Shown here: positions 24,925-33,761 of the stretch, in pieces
Layout of the letters: every line of letters starts with the position of its first letter
How positions within the stretch are numbered: position 1 is the first letter of the stretch
Source of the DNA: UBA12014 sp029248335
GTDB lineage: Bacteria; Planctomycetota; Phycisphaerae; Phycisphaerales; SM1A02
Assembly (NCBI GenBank): GCA_029248335.1
Contig: JAQWJM010000014.1
Location: 6,847-70,846, forward strand
DNA: 64,000 bases
Reading direction: 5' to 3'
Notes under the pieces: generated by a model
Seen by the model: the letters and a program-made list of their open reading frames with translations, nothing else
Database searches by the model: none
What the model was told of the DNA's origin: nothing
Program-made: the position numbers and the translations under genes

Positions 24925-26180
24925 TCTATCACCTCGTGGAATCGTTGAAGGGGCCGCTCGAGGAGACCGGCCTCATCCGGATCCTCCAAGTCGTGTTCCA
25001 GGTCGAGTTCCGAGCGTTCCTCGCGGTGCTCGTCTCGTTCGGGCTGGTGCTCGCGTTCGGACGCCCCGTCATCCGCTGGCTGCTCCGGCAGAAGGTCGGC
25101 GATTCCCCGGAGTTCCACAACGCGGACCTCAACGATCTCATGCGATCGCGGGCCGGCACCCCGACGATGGGGGGGATCCTGATCTGCGGCTCGATCCTGA
25201 TCACGATCCTGCTGCTCGCGGAACTTCGAAGTCGCTACATCCACCTCGCGATCGCGGTGCTCGTCGCATATTCGGTGCTCGGGATGTTCGACGACTGGTT
25301 GAAACTCACCTCCGCCCGGCGGACGCCAGGATCCCGGGACGGCCTGCTGCCGTGGGAGAAGCTGCTCTTCCAGCTCGGGCTCGCCGCGCTCTTCTCGTGG
25401 GTCATCTTCACGCAGGCCACGGTCAATCCCATCGGCGGGGTCGGCGCCCAGGCGGAGATCTGGCAGGACTCCGCCCGCGTGCTGAACCTGCCGTTCCAGA
25501 AGACCTGGGACACGCCCGTCGAAGTGGATCCCTTCACCGACGGCGGTGAGACGATGTTCGGGCTCCCGCTCAATCCGAGCGTGATGGTGCTCGGACTCGG
25601 CGGCTTCGTGCTGCTCGGCACCCTGGTGATCGCGGGTACCAGCAACGCCGTCAACATCTCGGACGGCATGGACGGACTCGCGGCCGGCGTGGTGGGTTTC
25701 GCCTCGGTCGCCTTCATGATCCTGGTGCACATCGCGGGAAGTCAGGTCGAGGCCCAGTCCCTGCTGGTGCCGCACGTGCCGGGAACGGCGGACCTGATGG
25801 TGGTGGCCGGCGCGATGATCGGATCGTGCCTCGGATTCCTCTGGTTCAACTCGAGCCCCGCGATGGTCTTCATGGGCGACACCGGAAGCCTCGCGCTCGG
25901 CGGGCTGCTCGGCTACCTTGCGGTCGCGATCCGCCAGGAGGCGCTGCTCGTGGTGATCGGCGGCATCTTCTTCCTCGAGATGGGAAGCGTCGTGCTGCAG
26001 GTCGGCTGGTTCAAGTTCACGAGGATCCGCACCGGGAAGGGTCGACGTCTTCTGCGCTGCAGTCCGATCCATCACCACTTCCATCTGGGCGGATGGAGCG
26101 AGCAGCAGGTCGTGACGCGATTCTGGTTGATCACCATCGTGCTCTCGATGGCGGCGTTCGCGCTCGTCAAACTGCGCTGA
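24921..26180 (+). CDS. mraY: phospho-N-acetylmuramoyl-pentapeptide transferase
   Basis: Integral membrane enzyme that transfers phospho-MurNAc-pentapeptide to undecaprenyl phosphate, forming lipid I. At 419 residues it is about 60 longer than E. coli MraY. Ten or so membrane helices are visible. Family motifs: GTPTMGGILI, VLGMFDDWLKL, NAVNISDGMDGLAAG (variant of NLTDGLDGLA), FMGDTGSLALGG and HHHFHLGGWSEQQVVTRFW. The additional length is mostly a hydrophilic loop from about residue 170 to 215 (GAQAEIWQDSARVLNLPFQK, then DTPVEVDPFTDGGE). TTG start overlapping murF. The usual next gene, murD, is absent; the neighbour is convergent. Confidence 0.95.
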   Translation: MIYHLVESLKGPLEETGLIRILQVVFQVEFRAFLAVLVSFGLVLAFGRPVIRWLLRQKVGDSPEFHNADLNDLMRSRAGTPTMGGILICGSILITILLLAELRSRYIHLAIAVLVAYSVLGMFDDWLKLTSARRTPGSRDGLLPWEKLLFQLGLAALFSWVIFTQATVNPIGGVGAQAEIWQDSARVLNLPFQKTWDTPVEVDPFTDGGETMFGLPLNPSVMVLGLGGFVLLGTLVIAGTSNAVNISDGMDGLAAGVVGFASVAFMILVHIAGSQVEAQSLLVPHVPGTADLMVVAGAMIGSCLGFLWFNSSPAMVFMGDTGSLALGGLLGYLAVAIRQEALLVVIGGIFFLEMGSVVLQVGWFKFTRIRTGKGRRLLRCSPIHHHFHLGGWSEQQVVTRFWLITIVLSMAAFALVKLR

Positions 26181-26192
26181 CCGGGTCGCGGT

Positions 26193-27446
26193 TCAGTCCT
26201 CTCGGACGTCCCGATCGATGTCCACGATCGCCTCGGCCGATTCGACCGGGACGGGTTCGCGGTGCTCGCGGAGGGCATCGAGGAAGCCGCGGATGTCCGG
26301 CCAGAGCGGCGCCTCGAAGGTGCGCCGGTCTCCGGCGATCGGATGATCGAACTCGAGCCGCGCCGCATGGAGGGCCTGCCGGGCCATCAGCGGGGCGTCG
26401 CTCGATCGGCCGTCGGCTTCGGCACGCTTCGGGACCACCGCCCGGCGGGGGAGCTTCCGTCCACCGTAGTAGTCGTCGCCGACGATCGGATGGCCGATCT
26501 CCGAGAGGTGGATTCGGATCTGATGGGTGCGACCGGTGAGGAGCTGGAGCTCGACGAGCGTGAAGCCGTCGTACCGTTCGCGGACGCGGTAGATCGTCCG
26601 CGCCTCCTTGCCGGCCTCGTCGTGACGAACCGCGTAGCGGTCGAAGATCCTGGGGTGACGCCCGAGCGGAAGATCGATCAGGTCCTGATCGCGACGCACC
26701 ACGCCGTGGACGATCGCGAGGTACCGCTTGTCGACGGTACGGGCCTGGAACTGGTGGCCGAGTCGCCAGTGGGCGGTGTCGGTCTTCGCCGCGACCATGG
26801 CGCCGGACGTGAACCGATCGAGGCGATGCACGACGCCGGGACGGGCGAATTCCTCGCCGACCGAGGAGAGTCCGCCGGACGTCTCGTGGCGGAAGCGCCA
26901 GCTCAGGGCGTTGACGATGGTCCCCGACTTCATGGCCCGCGCCGGGTGGGCGATGATGTCGGGCTGCTTGTTCAGGACGATCAGATGGTCGTCCTCGAAC
27001 AGCACGTCGAGCGGGATGTTCTCGGGGGGGATCTCGTTCGAGGGCGGGGGGGGGAGCACCGCCTCGACCACGTCGCCGAGCCGGAGTCGCGTGCTCGCCT
27101 TCGGTCGACGGCCGTTCACGGTGACCGCGTCCTCGTCGATGAGCCGCTGCAAGGCGGTCCGACTCATGAAGGGGATGCGATCGACGAGATAGCGGTCGAG
27201 CCGTTTCTTGAGGTCCCGGGTCAGTTCGAGCCGGACCTGCACCGGCGTGTCGTCGTCGGACCGGGTCTCGTGCTGGCGGTAGATCGCATCGCGGTCCACC
27301 TTGCCGCCGGCATCGAAGAGCGCGGCGTCCTCGGTCTCGCCCGGTCGCTCGCCTTCGCCCGTTCCCTTGCCTTCGCCGGATTCCGGCGTCGGGGTGGTCG
27401 GGGACGCCGGCGGAACGGCGTCTTCGGACTCGTCGCGGCCGGTCAC
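26193..27446 (-). CDS. RluA-family pseudouridine synthase
   Basis: Isomerises specific uridines in rRNA (RluC/RluD-like) or tRNA. 417 residues. Residues 1-65 are an acidic, Pro/Gly-rich extension. An S4 RNA-binding domain follows (RLDRYLVDRIPFMSRTALQR, DAVTVNGRRPKASTRLRLGD), then the catalytic domain with HRLDRFTSGAMV containing the catalytic Asp, KRYLAIVHG, LLTGRTHQIRIHLSEIGHPI and DDYYGG. Between GGRKLPRRAV and the C-terminal ARQALHAARLEF there is a short insertion. Its start overlaps the stop of the upstream TPR gene (ATGA), so both are co-transcribed. Exact target unknown. Confidence 0.93.
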   Translation of the reverse strand: MTGRDESEDAVPPASPTTPTPESGEGKGTGEGERPGETEDAALFDAGGKVDRDAIYRQHETRSDDDTPVQVRLELTRDLKKRLDRYLVDRIPFMSRTALQRLIDEDAVTVNGRRPKASTRLRLGDVVEAVLPPPPSNEIPPENIPLDVLFEDDHLIVLNKQPDIIAHPARAMKSGTIVNALSWRFRHETSGGLSSVGEEFARPGVVHRLDRFTSGAMVAAKTDTAHWRLGHQFQARTVDKRYLAIVHGVVRRDQDLIDLPLGRHPRIFDRYAVRHDEAGKEARTIYRVRERYDGFTLVELQLLTGRTHQIRIHLSEIGHPIVGDDYYGGRKLPRRAVVPKRAEADGRSSDAPLMARQALHAARLEFDHPIAGDRRTFEAPLWPDIRGFLDALREHREPVPVESAEAIVDIDRDVRED

Positions 27447-28321
27447 GGGGCCGCGGGCGTCTCGGTCGGCTCGGTGGGCTCGGTGGACTCGGCCTCGGGC
27501 GTCGACTCGGCGGCGGCACCGGCGGCATCCGCGGCGTCGTCGCCATCCTCGACCTCGGCGGCTTCCGCGGCCGCGGCCTCATCGTCCTCGGTTTCGAACA
27601 TCTCGAGCAGATCGTCCGCGGCGGGGACCGTGAAGGCCTCCTCTTCGCCGACCGCGACCACCGGGAGATCACCCTGGTTCGGAAGGCTCGCGTGGGCGCT
27701 GATGCCGTCGAGGTTCTCGAGGCGGGCGGTCGCCTGTTCAGCCAACGGGGGATACTCGGGCGTCGAGATCTTGACCACTTCCTCGAGGTGCGTCCGCGCA
27801 TCGTCGAGTCGGCCGGCGCTTTCGGCGACCGCGGCTCTTCCGAAAAGCCCCGCGATCATCATCGGCTTGCCGGCGAACCCGGGTCGGGCCGAGGCGAGCT
27901 GGACGGCTTCGGCGAAGAATCCGTCGGCCTCCTGGAGCGTGCTGGTCTTGTCCTCGGCCGTGAGTTCCGCGCCTTCGTCGCCGGCGGCGAGTCCGGGGCG
28001 AAGGCCGGTGCGGGCCGACTGCAGCAGAATGTCGCCCGCGGTGAGGAGCGAGAGTTCCGCGACACCATCGACGGAAGCGTGGGTGTCGGCGACGCCGCGA
28101 AGGGCCGCCGGACTCGTCGCGGACGAGAGTTCGGTCCACGCCGTGTCGATCGCTTCGTCCTGCTTGCGGTTCCACCAGTCCCACGCGAGGAACGCGCAGG
28201 CGACCAGCAGCAGCATGAGCAGGTAGTTCATGCCCGACGTCTTCAGCCAGGCGACGAACTCGTGATTGAGGCGGGAATCGGTCAGGTCGGTGGTCTGGAC
28301 CTGCTTGAGACGATCGTCCAT
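27443..28321 (-). CDS. membrane-anchored YfgM/TPR-like protein
   Basis: A 292-residue protein. After a 30-residue cytoplasmic segment (MDDRLKQVQTTDLTDSRLNH), a single membrane helix (MNYLLMLLLVACAFLAWDWW) is followed by a helical, TPR-like periplasmic domain (DGFFAEAVQLASA, GLFGRAAVAESAGRLDDA). The C-terminal 90 residues are Glu/Ala/Thr-rich low complexity. The topology resembles YfgM-type ancillary proteins that associate with the translocon or BAM complex, but sequence similarity is weak. The ATG at 28321 is chosen because the reading frame upstream is non-conserved-looking. A TACCAT element lies 58 bases upstream. Confidence 0.72.
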   Translation of the reverse strand: MDDRLKQVQTTDLTDSRLNHEFVAWLKTSGMNYLLMLLLVACAFLAWDWWNRKQDEAIDTAWTELSSATSPAALRGVADTHASVDGVAELSLLTAGDILLQSARTGLRPGLAAGDEGAELTAEDKTSTLQEADGFFAEAVQLASARPGFAGKPMMIAGLFGRAAVAESAGRLDDARTHLEEVVKISTPEYPPLAEQATARLENLDGISAHASLPNQGDLPVVAVGEEEAFTVPAADDLLEMFETEDDEAAAAEAAEVEDGDDAADAAGAAAESTPEAESTEPTEPTETPAAP

Positions 28322-28379
28322 GGTCGGGGAGCTCCACACGGTGTCCAGTCCGTCGACCGACGACGGTTCAGGACCCCGC

Positions 28380-28385
28380 ATGGTA
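28380..28385 (-). promoter_or_regulatory. -10-like TACCAT (GCTACCATG context)
   Basis: Minus-strand TACCAT within CTGCTACCAT, about 58 bases before the YfgM-like ATG. One of several near-identical GCTACCAT occurrences in intergenic DNA here. Confidence 0.45.
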
Positions 28386-28457
28386 GCAGGCCCGCCGCCG
28401 GGTACGAGCGGCTTTCGAGATCGCGGAAACACCGGTCCGAAGACGCGCCGAGGGGCC

Positions 28458-29441
28458 TCAGGCGAATCGCCGCAGACCCCGCTCCAGATGATCGAGGGCC
28501 GCATCGAGGTACGCAGGCACGCCCTCCGTCCTCAGGAAGGCCGGAGCGCACGCGGCGAGGAGGATCCGGCGCAGATCCGCGAGCCGGGCGTGATCCTCGT
28601 CCACCTCGAGTCCGAGCCGGCGTCGCGCGGTGGCGAGCAGCCGGACGGGACTTCGCCCCTTGAGTCGTTCAGGTCGGGCCCAGTGCAGTCGTTCGAGGTA
28701 GACCGCGTCCTCCACCCAGTGCCCGGGCCGGACCTCGGCGAGATCGATCAGGACCACCGGGCCGGTGCCTTCCTCGTCGCGGACCATGCCGTTGGCGAGG
28801 TGGAGGTCGCCGTGGATCCAGGCGATCGGAGCGCGGCTTCGCCATTCTTCGACGATGGCATCGAGATGTCGAGCCACCGATTTCAGGATCTTTCGCCATC
28901 GAGTGGCCTGGCTGATCTTCTGGCCACGCACCGCCTCGCGTGATCGCTTCAGCAGACCTTCCCAGTCCTCCTGACGACTTTTTCGATCGATGGGGTGTCC
29001 CGCCGCGGCGGCCTGGAAACGGGCCACGGCATCGGTCATGCGAAGGATGTGATCGTCTTCCCAATGCGTGCCGAGCGGTCCGAACGGCAGGTGCTCGATG
29101 ACGACCCAGGCGAGGTCGTACCCACCGAGCACGTCCCCGGATGCCACGAGCCTCGGCACGGGAAGCGGCGGGTCTGCATTCTGGAGCCGGTCGAGCCAGC
29201 GGTACTCGCGTTCGCTCACCGGAAGTTTGATCACGACGTCGACCTGTTCGCCCGTCGGTTCGCTCCAGCGTGCCCGACCGGTCGCGGCCCCGCTGCGCTG
29301 CCAGTCGGTTCGGAACCATCGGATGTCCCCCAGCCGGCCCGACAGGGTCTCCTGAAGCACCGGACCGAGGGCGTGGCCGAGAATCGTCCGGCGTTCGTCG
29401 GTTGGAACCGAGGCCGAGGTTTCTTCCGGAACCGTCGTCAT
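28458..29441 (-). CDS. aminoglycoside phosphotransferase-fold kinase
   Basis: A 327-residue protein of the APH/choline-kinase fold. The catalytic loop is AWIHGDLHLANGMV with the Asp base, and the metal-binding DFG equivalent is VLIDLAEVRPG. The N-lobe includes DVVIKLPVSEREYRWLDRLQ with the likely ATP Lys. There is no signal for antibiotic resistance: the lone chromosomal copy lies beside housekeeping genes, and the substrate is probably a small metabolite or sugar. I chose the ATG at 29441; TAGGAT ends eight bases before it, another leaderless-type spacing. A GTG 18 bases upstream is an alternative. Confidence 0.85.
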   Translation of the reverse strand: MTTVPEETSASVPTDERRTILGHALGPVLQETLSGRLGDIRWFRTDWQRSGAATGRARWSEPTGEQVDVVIKLPVSEREYRWLDRLQNADPPLPVPRLVASGDVLGGYDLAWVVIEHLPFGPLGTHWEDDHILRMTDAVARFQAAAAGHPIDRKSRQEDWEGLLKRSREAVRGQKISQATRWRKILKSVARHLDAIVEEWRSRAPIAWIHGDLHLANGMVRDEEGTGPVVLIDLAEVRPGHWVEDAVYLERLHWARPERLKGRSPVRLLATARRRLGLEVDEDHARLADLRRILLAACAPAFLRTEGVPAYLDAALDHLERGLRRFA

Positions 29442-29449
29442 CAGCCTCA

Positions 29450-29455
29450 ATCCTA
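29450..29455 (-). promoter_or_regulatory. -10-like TAGGAT, leaderless spacing, for the APH-fold kinase
   Basis: Minus-strand TAGGAT ends eight bases before the ATG at 29441. A GAGG lies between them, so a short-leader reading is also possible. Confidence 0.4.
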
Positions 29456-29491
29456 CCACGCGTCAACGTCGTTTCACCGCGGTGGATCCCG

Positions 29492-29497
29492 TATGCT
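29492..29497 (+). promoter_or_regulatory. -10-like TATGCT for the HAD phosphatase gene
   Basis: TATGCT matches five of six consensus bases and lies 25 bases upstream of the ATG at 29523, in the 80-base spacer of a divergent gene pair. Confidence 0.45.
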
Positions 29498-29522
29498 CCG
29501 ACGACGCCCTTTTCGTGTCCGG

Positions 29523-30395
29523 ATGACCGCCCCACGCACCATGAAGCCCGATCTCATCGCCATCGACCTCGACGGAACGCTGCTCACCCGGGGGGGCGTC
29601 ACCGATACCGACCGGGCGGCGATCGACGCGGCCCGTGCCGCGGGCGTGGAAGTGGTGATCGCGACCGGAAGATCATGGTCGGAATCGCTCGAGGCGCTGC
29701 AGCCCATCGAGGCCACCGGACCGATGATCGCGGCGGGCGGCGCGCTGCTGCACGATGCCGCGACCGGTGAGACGCTCGAACGAAGCGTGGTGCATCCCGA
29801 GGTCGCCTCGGCGGTGGCGACCAACCTGCGTCGTCACGGCCACGTCGTCCATCTCCTTCAGGACGCCCCGGAGGCCGGATGCGACTACTGGATGATCGGG
29901 AACGATGCCGTCAGCGAGGCGACGCGATGGTGGTTCGAACGGCACGATGTGAACGCCCGCTGGGTCGAGCATCTGGCCGACGTCCCGACGTTGGAGCACA
30001 CGGTCCGCGTCGGAACGACCGCGGTCGGTTCCGTCCTCGGTCACGTGGTCGAGGAGATCCTCGAGGAGCTCGGGGATCGCGTGCTGCTCCAGGCCTGGGA
30101 GGCGGTCGTCGAATCCGAGGTGGCCGGTGATCGCATCCACCTCCTCGAGGCGTTCGATCCCACCGTCGACAAGTGGACGATGCTCGAGGGGCTCGCCCGG
30201 CGGCGGGGGTTCGCGACCGAGGCGGTGGTGGCCATCGGCGATGGATTGAACGACGTGGGCATGGTGGGGAACGCGGGCATCGGGATCGCGATGGAGAACG
30301 CCGATCCCCGCGTGGTCGCGGTTTCCGATCGACGAACCGGGCCGCCGGGCACCGGGGTGGGGGACGCGATCCGTCGACTGCTCGAGGACGACTGA
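29523..30395 (+). CDS. Cof-type HAD-superfamily phosphatase
   Basis: A 290-residue member of HAD subfamily IIB (Cof/YbiV type), which dephosphorylates sugar phosphates, nucleotides or flavin intermediates. Motif I is IAIDLDGTLL with the nucleophile Asp in the first 20 residues, motif II is VVIATGRS, and motifs III/IV are KWTMLEGLA and AIGDGLNDVGMV. The cap domain lies between about residues 95 and 200. The ATG at 29541 is an alternative start that would remove six residues. The substrate is unknown; the neighbouring kinase-fold gene is divergent, not in the same operon. Confidence 0.9.
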   Translation: MTAPRTMKPDLIAIDLDGTLLTRGGVTDTDRAAIDAARAAGVEVVIATGRSWSESLEALQPIEATGPMIAAGGALLHDAATGETLERSVVHPEVASAVATNLRRHGHVVHLLQDAPEAGCDYWMIGNDAVSEATRWWFERHDVNARWVEHLADVPTLEHTVRVGTTAVGSVLGHVVEEILEELGDRVLLQAWEAVVESEVAGDRIHLLEAFDPTVDKWTMLEGLARRRGFATEAVVAIGDGLNDVGMVGNAGIGIAMENADPRVVAVSDRRTGPPGTGVGDAIRRLLEDD

Positions 30396-30411
30396 CCCGG
30401 GCCGCGATCCG

Positions 30412-30417
30412 TACAAT
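30412..30417 (+). promoter_or_regulatory. -10-like TACAAT, leaderless spacing
   Basis: TACAAT (five of six consensus bases) is followed by exactly six bases and the GTG of the oxidoreductase-like gene. No Shine-Dalgarno. Confidence 0.55.
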
Positions 30418-30423
30418 CAAGCC

Positions 30424-33400
30424 GTGCTGGAAGCCCCGAGACGCTCCCCGATCGTCGACGCCGAGGTGTTCGACCGCGCCGAGGGGCGTGAGCTCATGGA
30501 CGCGCCGGCGGTCGTGCTCAAGAGCGTGCTGGAATCCGAGGTGGTGATCGGCGGGCTGCTCGTCGACGTGGGCGGGGCGTTCGATCGCCTGCTCGCGGCC
30601 TCGGAGGATCCGGTGATCGCCCGGGTGTTGAATCGACATCGGCTCGCCTTCGTCGCTCGACGAAGTCCGGAGCGACGGCTCGTCGAGGCGGGACGCCTCG
30701 CGGATCGGGGGGCCGCGGTCGCGATCGTCGCCACCCACGAGATTCCCCGGGCCGTCGACGCGATCGGCCGTGGCGGCGACGCGGCCCGCCGTGGACTGGT
30801 CGTGATCGCGGTGGACGATCCGGAGTCGGCGCCCGGAACCCCGGCACGATCCCTGCTCGCCGGTCTCGGAATCCCGGTGCTCGAGACCACCGACCTCGAC
30901 GACCTCCGCTTGAAGATCGAACACGCCGCGCGACTCGCCGACGTGTCCGACGGACCGGCCGCGATCGTCGTCGACGCGTCACTGCTGTCCGTGGCGGTCA
31001 CCATCACGGTCCGGGCCAACCGGATCGTCGAGACCATCGACACCGCGGCTTCGTTGCGGCGACGGCGTGGTCCGAGGCTGACCAGCGGCGAGGATCTCAC
31101 TCGACTGGGACGTCGTCTCGAACTCGATTCGGCGACCGGAATGCCGAGTCCCGGAGAACGGGAGACGGTCGCGATCGTGGCTTCCGGCCTCGCGTCCCGC
31201 TCGGTTCGCCACATCCTCGAAGAGACCCGTCTCACCGGACGGGTCCCCGCGATCCACGTCGGACTCGTCAATCCGCTGGACGCCTCCCTGATCGAACGTC
31301 TGCTCATTCGTTCCCGCACGGTCCTCGTGATCGAGACCCGGCCCGGACTGCTCGCCGCGCCGGTGATCGAGATCGCGGAACGACTGCGGCGTCGCGGCGA
31401 GATCGTCGCGGAGGTCGCGTGGCGACGTGTCCCCGGCAGCAGCGACGCGGTCATCGAACCGGGTGACGCGAGCGATCCGTCCACGCTCGCGACGAAGCTT
31501 CGCGACGTCCTGCTGGAGATCCGGCCGACGCTCGAGCTTCCCGGAACCGAGTCGTTCGAATCCGCTCCCGACGCCGAAGACCCGTCACGACTGGTGCCGG
31601 TGCGGAGCGGGCAGGTCGGTCGAGGACTGCTGCAGACGGTTCGACGGGCCTCCGTCTCCGCCGACCGGATGCTGCGTCGGGTCGTCGAGGAGGGCGAGGA
31701 GCCGCTCGCACTGGCGATCAACGGTCGTCCGCCGGCGGGATTCACCGGTCGCGTCGTCGCGGTCGAGATCGTGGAACGTCGACGGCTGCTCGAGGAGGCG
31801 GTGCTGCTCGCCGCGGCCCGGGACCTCGGACGTCCCTGGGTCACGATTCTCGTCGACGACGGTGGCGGCGACGAACTCGACGCCGTGCGCCTCCTGTCCG
31901 CCGCGATTCCCACTGCAGGCGAGAACCCCGCGCAGGTCCGTCTCCTCGACGTCGCGGACGAAGTGTCGCTGCGGAAGGACATCGGCGAGGCGGTCCGGGC
32001 CGTCCACCCCTCGGTCCTCGTGGTCCGTCGCCGCGAAAAAGGCGTCGCCCGCGATCTCGAGGAAATCGATCGGCTCGGATATTCACCGCTCCTGCGGGTG
32101 AAGACCAGGATCGACGACGCCTGCGGCGTCCGGCCGTTCGCGGAGCCCACCGTCGACAGTTCGCTTCCGCGGCCGGACGATGTCGAGGGTCGGTACCGCT
32201 TCGAACCGGTGCGAAGCCGGCTTCGGCGATCGTTCGTCCTCCGGGTCGGCCGGCTGCTCGAGATCACCGAACTCGTCCGGCAGCGGAGTCCCCAGGTCGC
32301 CACCCCCGTGCCACAGGATCTCGGCATCACCGTGCCGAACCTTCGACATCGGGGGCGAGGTCGGTGGCGTTTCCACGTCGCCGGCGTGCGTGGCGTCTCG
32401 CCGGGCGGTGCGGCGAGTCTCGTGTCGCTCGCCGGGCGGATCATGGGCTTCGACGTCCGACTCGCCAACCTCGGCGCCGCCCGTTCCTCGAATCCATCCG
32501 CGTGGTCGCAGGTGCTGTTCACGCGACCGGCCCGGGAGGACGTCGTCGACACGCTGGTTCCGTCGATTCCACCGGGAGAGGCCGACGTGGTGCTCGGCGT
32601 CGATCCGATCGAGACGCTGCGGGCGATCGCGACCGACCCCGAACTCCGGGTCGCGACGCCGGGGCGAACCGCCCTCGTCGCGAACACCGAGTCTCCGCCG
32701 GACGAGCGGGCGTCCGTTCCCGACGTGGCGGCGACGCTGCAGTCCGAAGCGGCCCGACACTGTGGAACGCCCGACGACCTGGTCGACGCCTTCCTCTCGA
32801 GGGTCATCCAGCAGTTCGGCAATCGTCGCCTGCTCGACGTGGTGCTGACGGGGATCGCCTACCAGCGGGGGCTCGTGCCCGTCTCGCTCGAGGCGATCAC
32901 CGAGGCCGCGCAGCGACTCGAACGGGTCGGATTCGGTCGCACCGGCGAGGCGTTCCGGTTCGGTCGACTGCTGGCCGCATCGCCGCAGGCCGGCGGGGGA
33001 TCGACCTCGGCGAGCATCGAACCGTTCGCTCGGCGTCGGCGGGAGATCGTGCTGGAGACGCGTCTGCATCGCGGAAACACGTCCGCCCGCTGGCTCGATC
33101 AGCGGATCCAGCGTCTCCTCGAGACGGTCCCCGGCCTGCTCGAGACCGAGGCCGGACGCGTGGCGCTCGACGATCTGCTGCTCGCCGTCGCGAGCCTGTT
33201 CCGGCGGGGCGGCCGGGCCCTCGTCGATCAGTACCTCGACCGGATCGGCCAGCTCCACGCCGCCGATCGGGGCGATACCGGTCGGGAACTGACGCGCTTC
33301 GCGATCCTCCCGCTCGGCGAGGCGATGCTGGCCCGGGACGTCTTCGCGCTCGCGGTCGCTGCGAGCAGTCTGGATCATCGTCGGCGTCTTCGACGACGAC

Positions 33401-33756
33401 TCGGGGTGCGACGCGCCCGTGGTGACCGGATCGAACGGGTCTACCTCGCCCGCGTCGACCTGGTGGCGTTCGACCGGAGGATGCGGGCGGAGATTCCGGT
33501 TCGCGACTGGCTGCCGCCGATCATCGCGAAGATCGGTCGGTTCGTTCCCGAATCCCGCCGCGGGGATCGGGAATCGAGGGCTCGTCGCGTCGCGATCGAA
33601 AGCGGCATCGACCGGGCGATCCGGGAGATCGGTGATCCGATCGCCTACGCCCGCTGGTCCACCGTGCTTCGGGCGTGGCACGACCTCGCGTCCGACGGAC
33701 GGTTGCACGAGACCTCGGTTTCGGTGCTGGTGCGGCTGGGCCGCGAAACGGACTGA
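30424..33756 (+). CDS. cysteine-poor indolepyruvate ferredoxin oxidoreductase-like fusion protein
   Basis: A 1110-residue protein with the domain order of a fused indolepyruvate:ferredoxin oxidoreductase. Residues 25-190 resemble the alpha-subunit pyrimidine domain, 225-370 the second alpha domain (GRVPAIHVGLVNPLDASLIE), 435-560 a TPP-domain remnant (WVTILVDDGGGDELDAVRLL), and 645-800 the beta/gamma domain (VAGVRGVSPGGAASLVSLAG, PSIPPGEADVVLGVDPIETL). The C-terminal 300 residues are Arg-rich and helical. The two Cys-rich 4Fe-4S clusters expected after the TPP domain are gone; only two cysteines exist in the whole protein, one in the expected area (DDACGVRPF). The TTAMTG-type TPP loop is also not conserved. 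Enzyme activity is therefore doubtful; it may be an enzyme-derived regulator or scaffold. Confidence 0.7.
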   Translation: MLEAPRRSPIVDAEVFDRAEGRELMDAPAVVLKSVLESEVVIGGLLVDVGGAFDRLLAASEDPVIARVLNRHRLAFVARRSPERRLVEAGRLADRGAAVAIVATHEIPRAVDAIGRGGDAARRGLVVIAVDDPESAPGTPARSLLAGLGIPVLETTDLDDLRLKIEHAARLADVSDGPAAIVVDASLLSVAVTITVRANRIVETIDTAASLRRRRGPRLTSGEDLTRLGRRLELDSATGMPSPGERETVAIVASGLASRSVRHILEETRLTGRVPAIHVGLVNPLDASLIERLLIRSRTVLVIETRPGLLAAPVIEIAERLRRRGEIVAEVAWRRVPGSSDAVIEPGDASDPSTLATKLRDVLLEIRPTLELPGTESFESAPDAEDPSRLVPVRSGQVGRGLLQTVRRASVSADRMLRRVVEEGEEPLALAINGRPPAGFTGRVVAVEIVERRRLLEEAVLLAAARDLGRPWVTILVDDGGGDELDAVRLLSAAIPTAGENPAQVRLLDVADEVSLRKDIGEAVRAVHPSVLVVRRREKGVARDLEEIDRLGYSPLLRVKTRIDDACGVRPFAEPTVDSSLPRPDDVEGRYRFEPVRSRLRRSFVLRVGRLLEITELVRQRSPQVATPVPQDLGITVPNLRHRGRGRWRFHVAGVRGVSPGGAASLVSLAGRIMGFDVRLANLGAARSSNPSAWSQVLFTRPAREDVVDTLVPSIPPGEADVVLGVDPIETLRAIATDPELRVATPGRTALVANTESPPDERASVPDVAATLQSEAARHCGTPDDLVDAFLSRVIQQFGNRRLLDVVLTGIAYQRGLVPVSLEAITEAAQRLERVGFGRTGEAFRFGRLLAASPQAGGGSTSASIEPFARRRREIVLETRLHRGNTSARWLDQRIQRLLETVPGLLETEAGRVALDDLLLAVASLFRRGGRALVDQYLDRIGQLHAADRGDTGRELTRFAILPLGEAMLARDVFALAVAASSLDHRRRLRRRLGVRRARGDRIERVYLARVDLVAFDRRMRAEIPVRDWLPPIIAKIGRFVPESRRGDRESRARRVAIESGIDRAIREIGDPIAYARWSTVLRAWHDLASDGRLHETSVSVLVRLGRETD

Positions 33757-33761
33757 CCGGA

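Noticed and set aside
28458..29441. Calling the APH-fold kinase an antibiotic-resistance gene
   Set aside because: Only the generic HGDLHLANG and IDLAEVRPG fold motifs are present; context is housekeeping and no resistance-linked mobile DNA is nearby.
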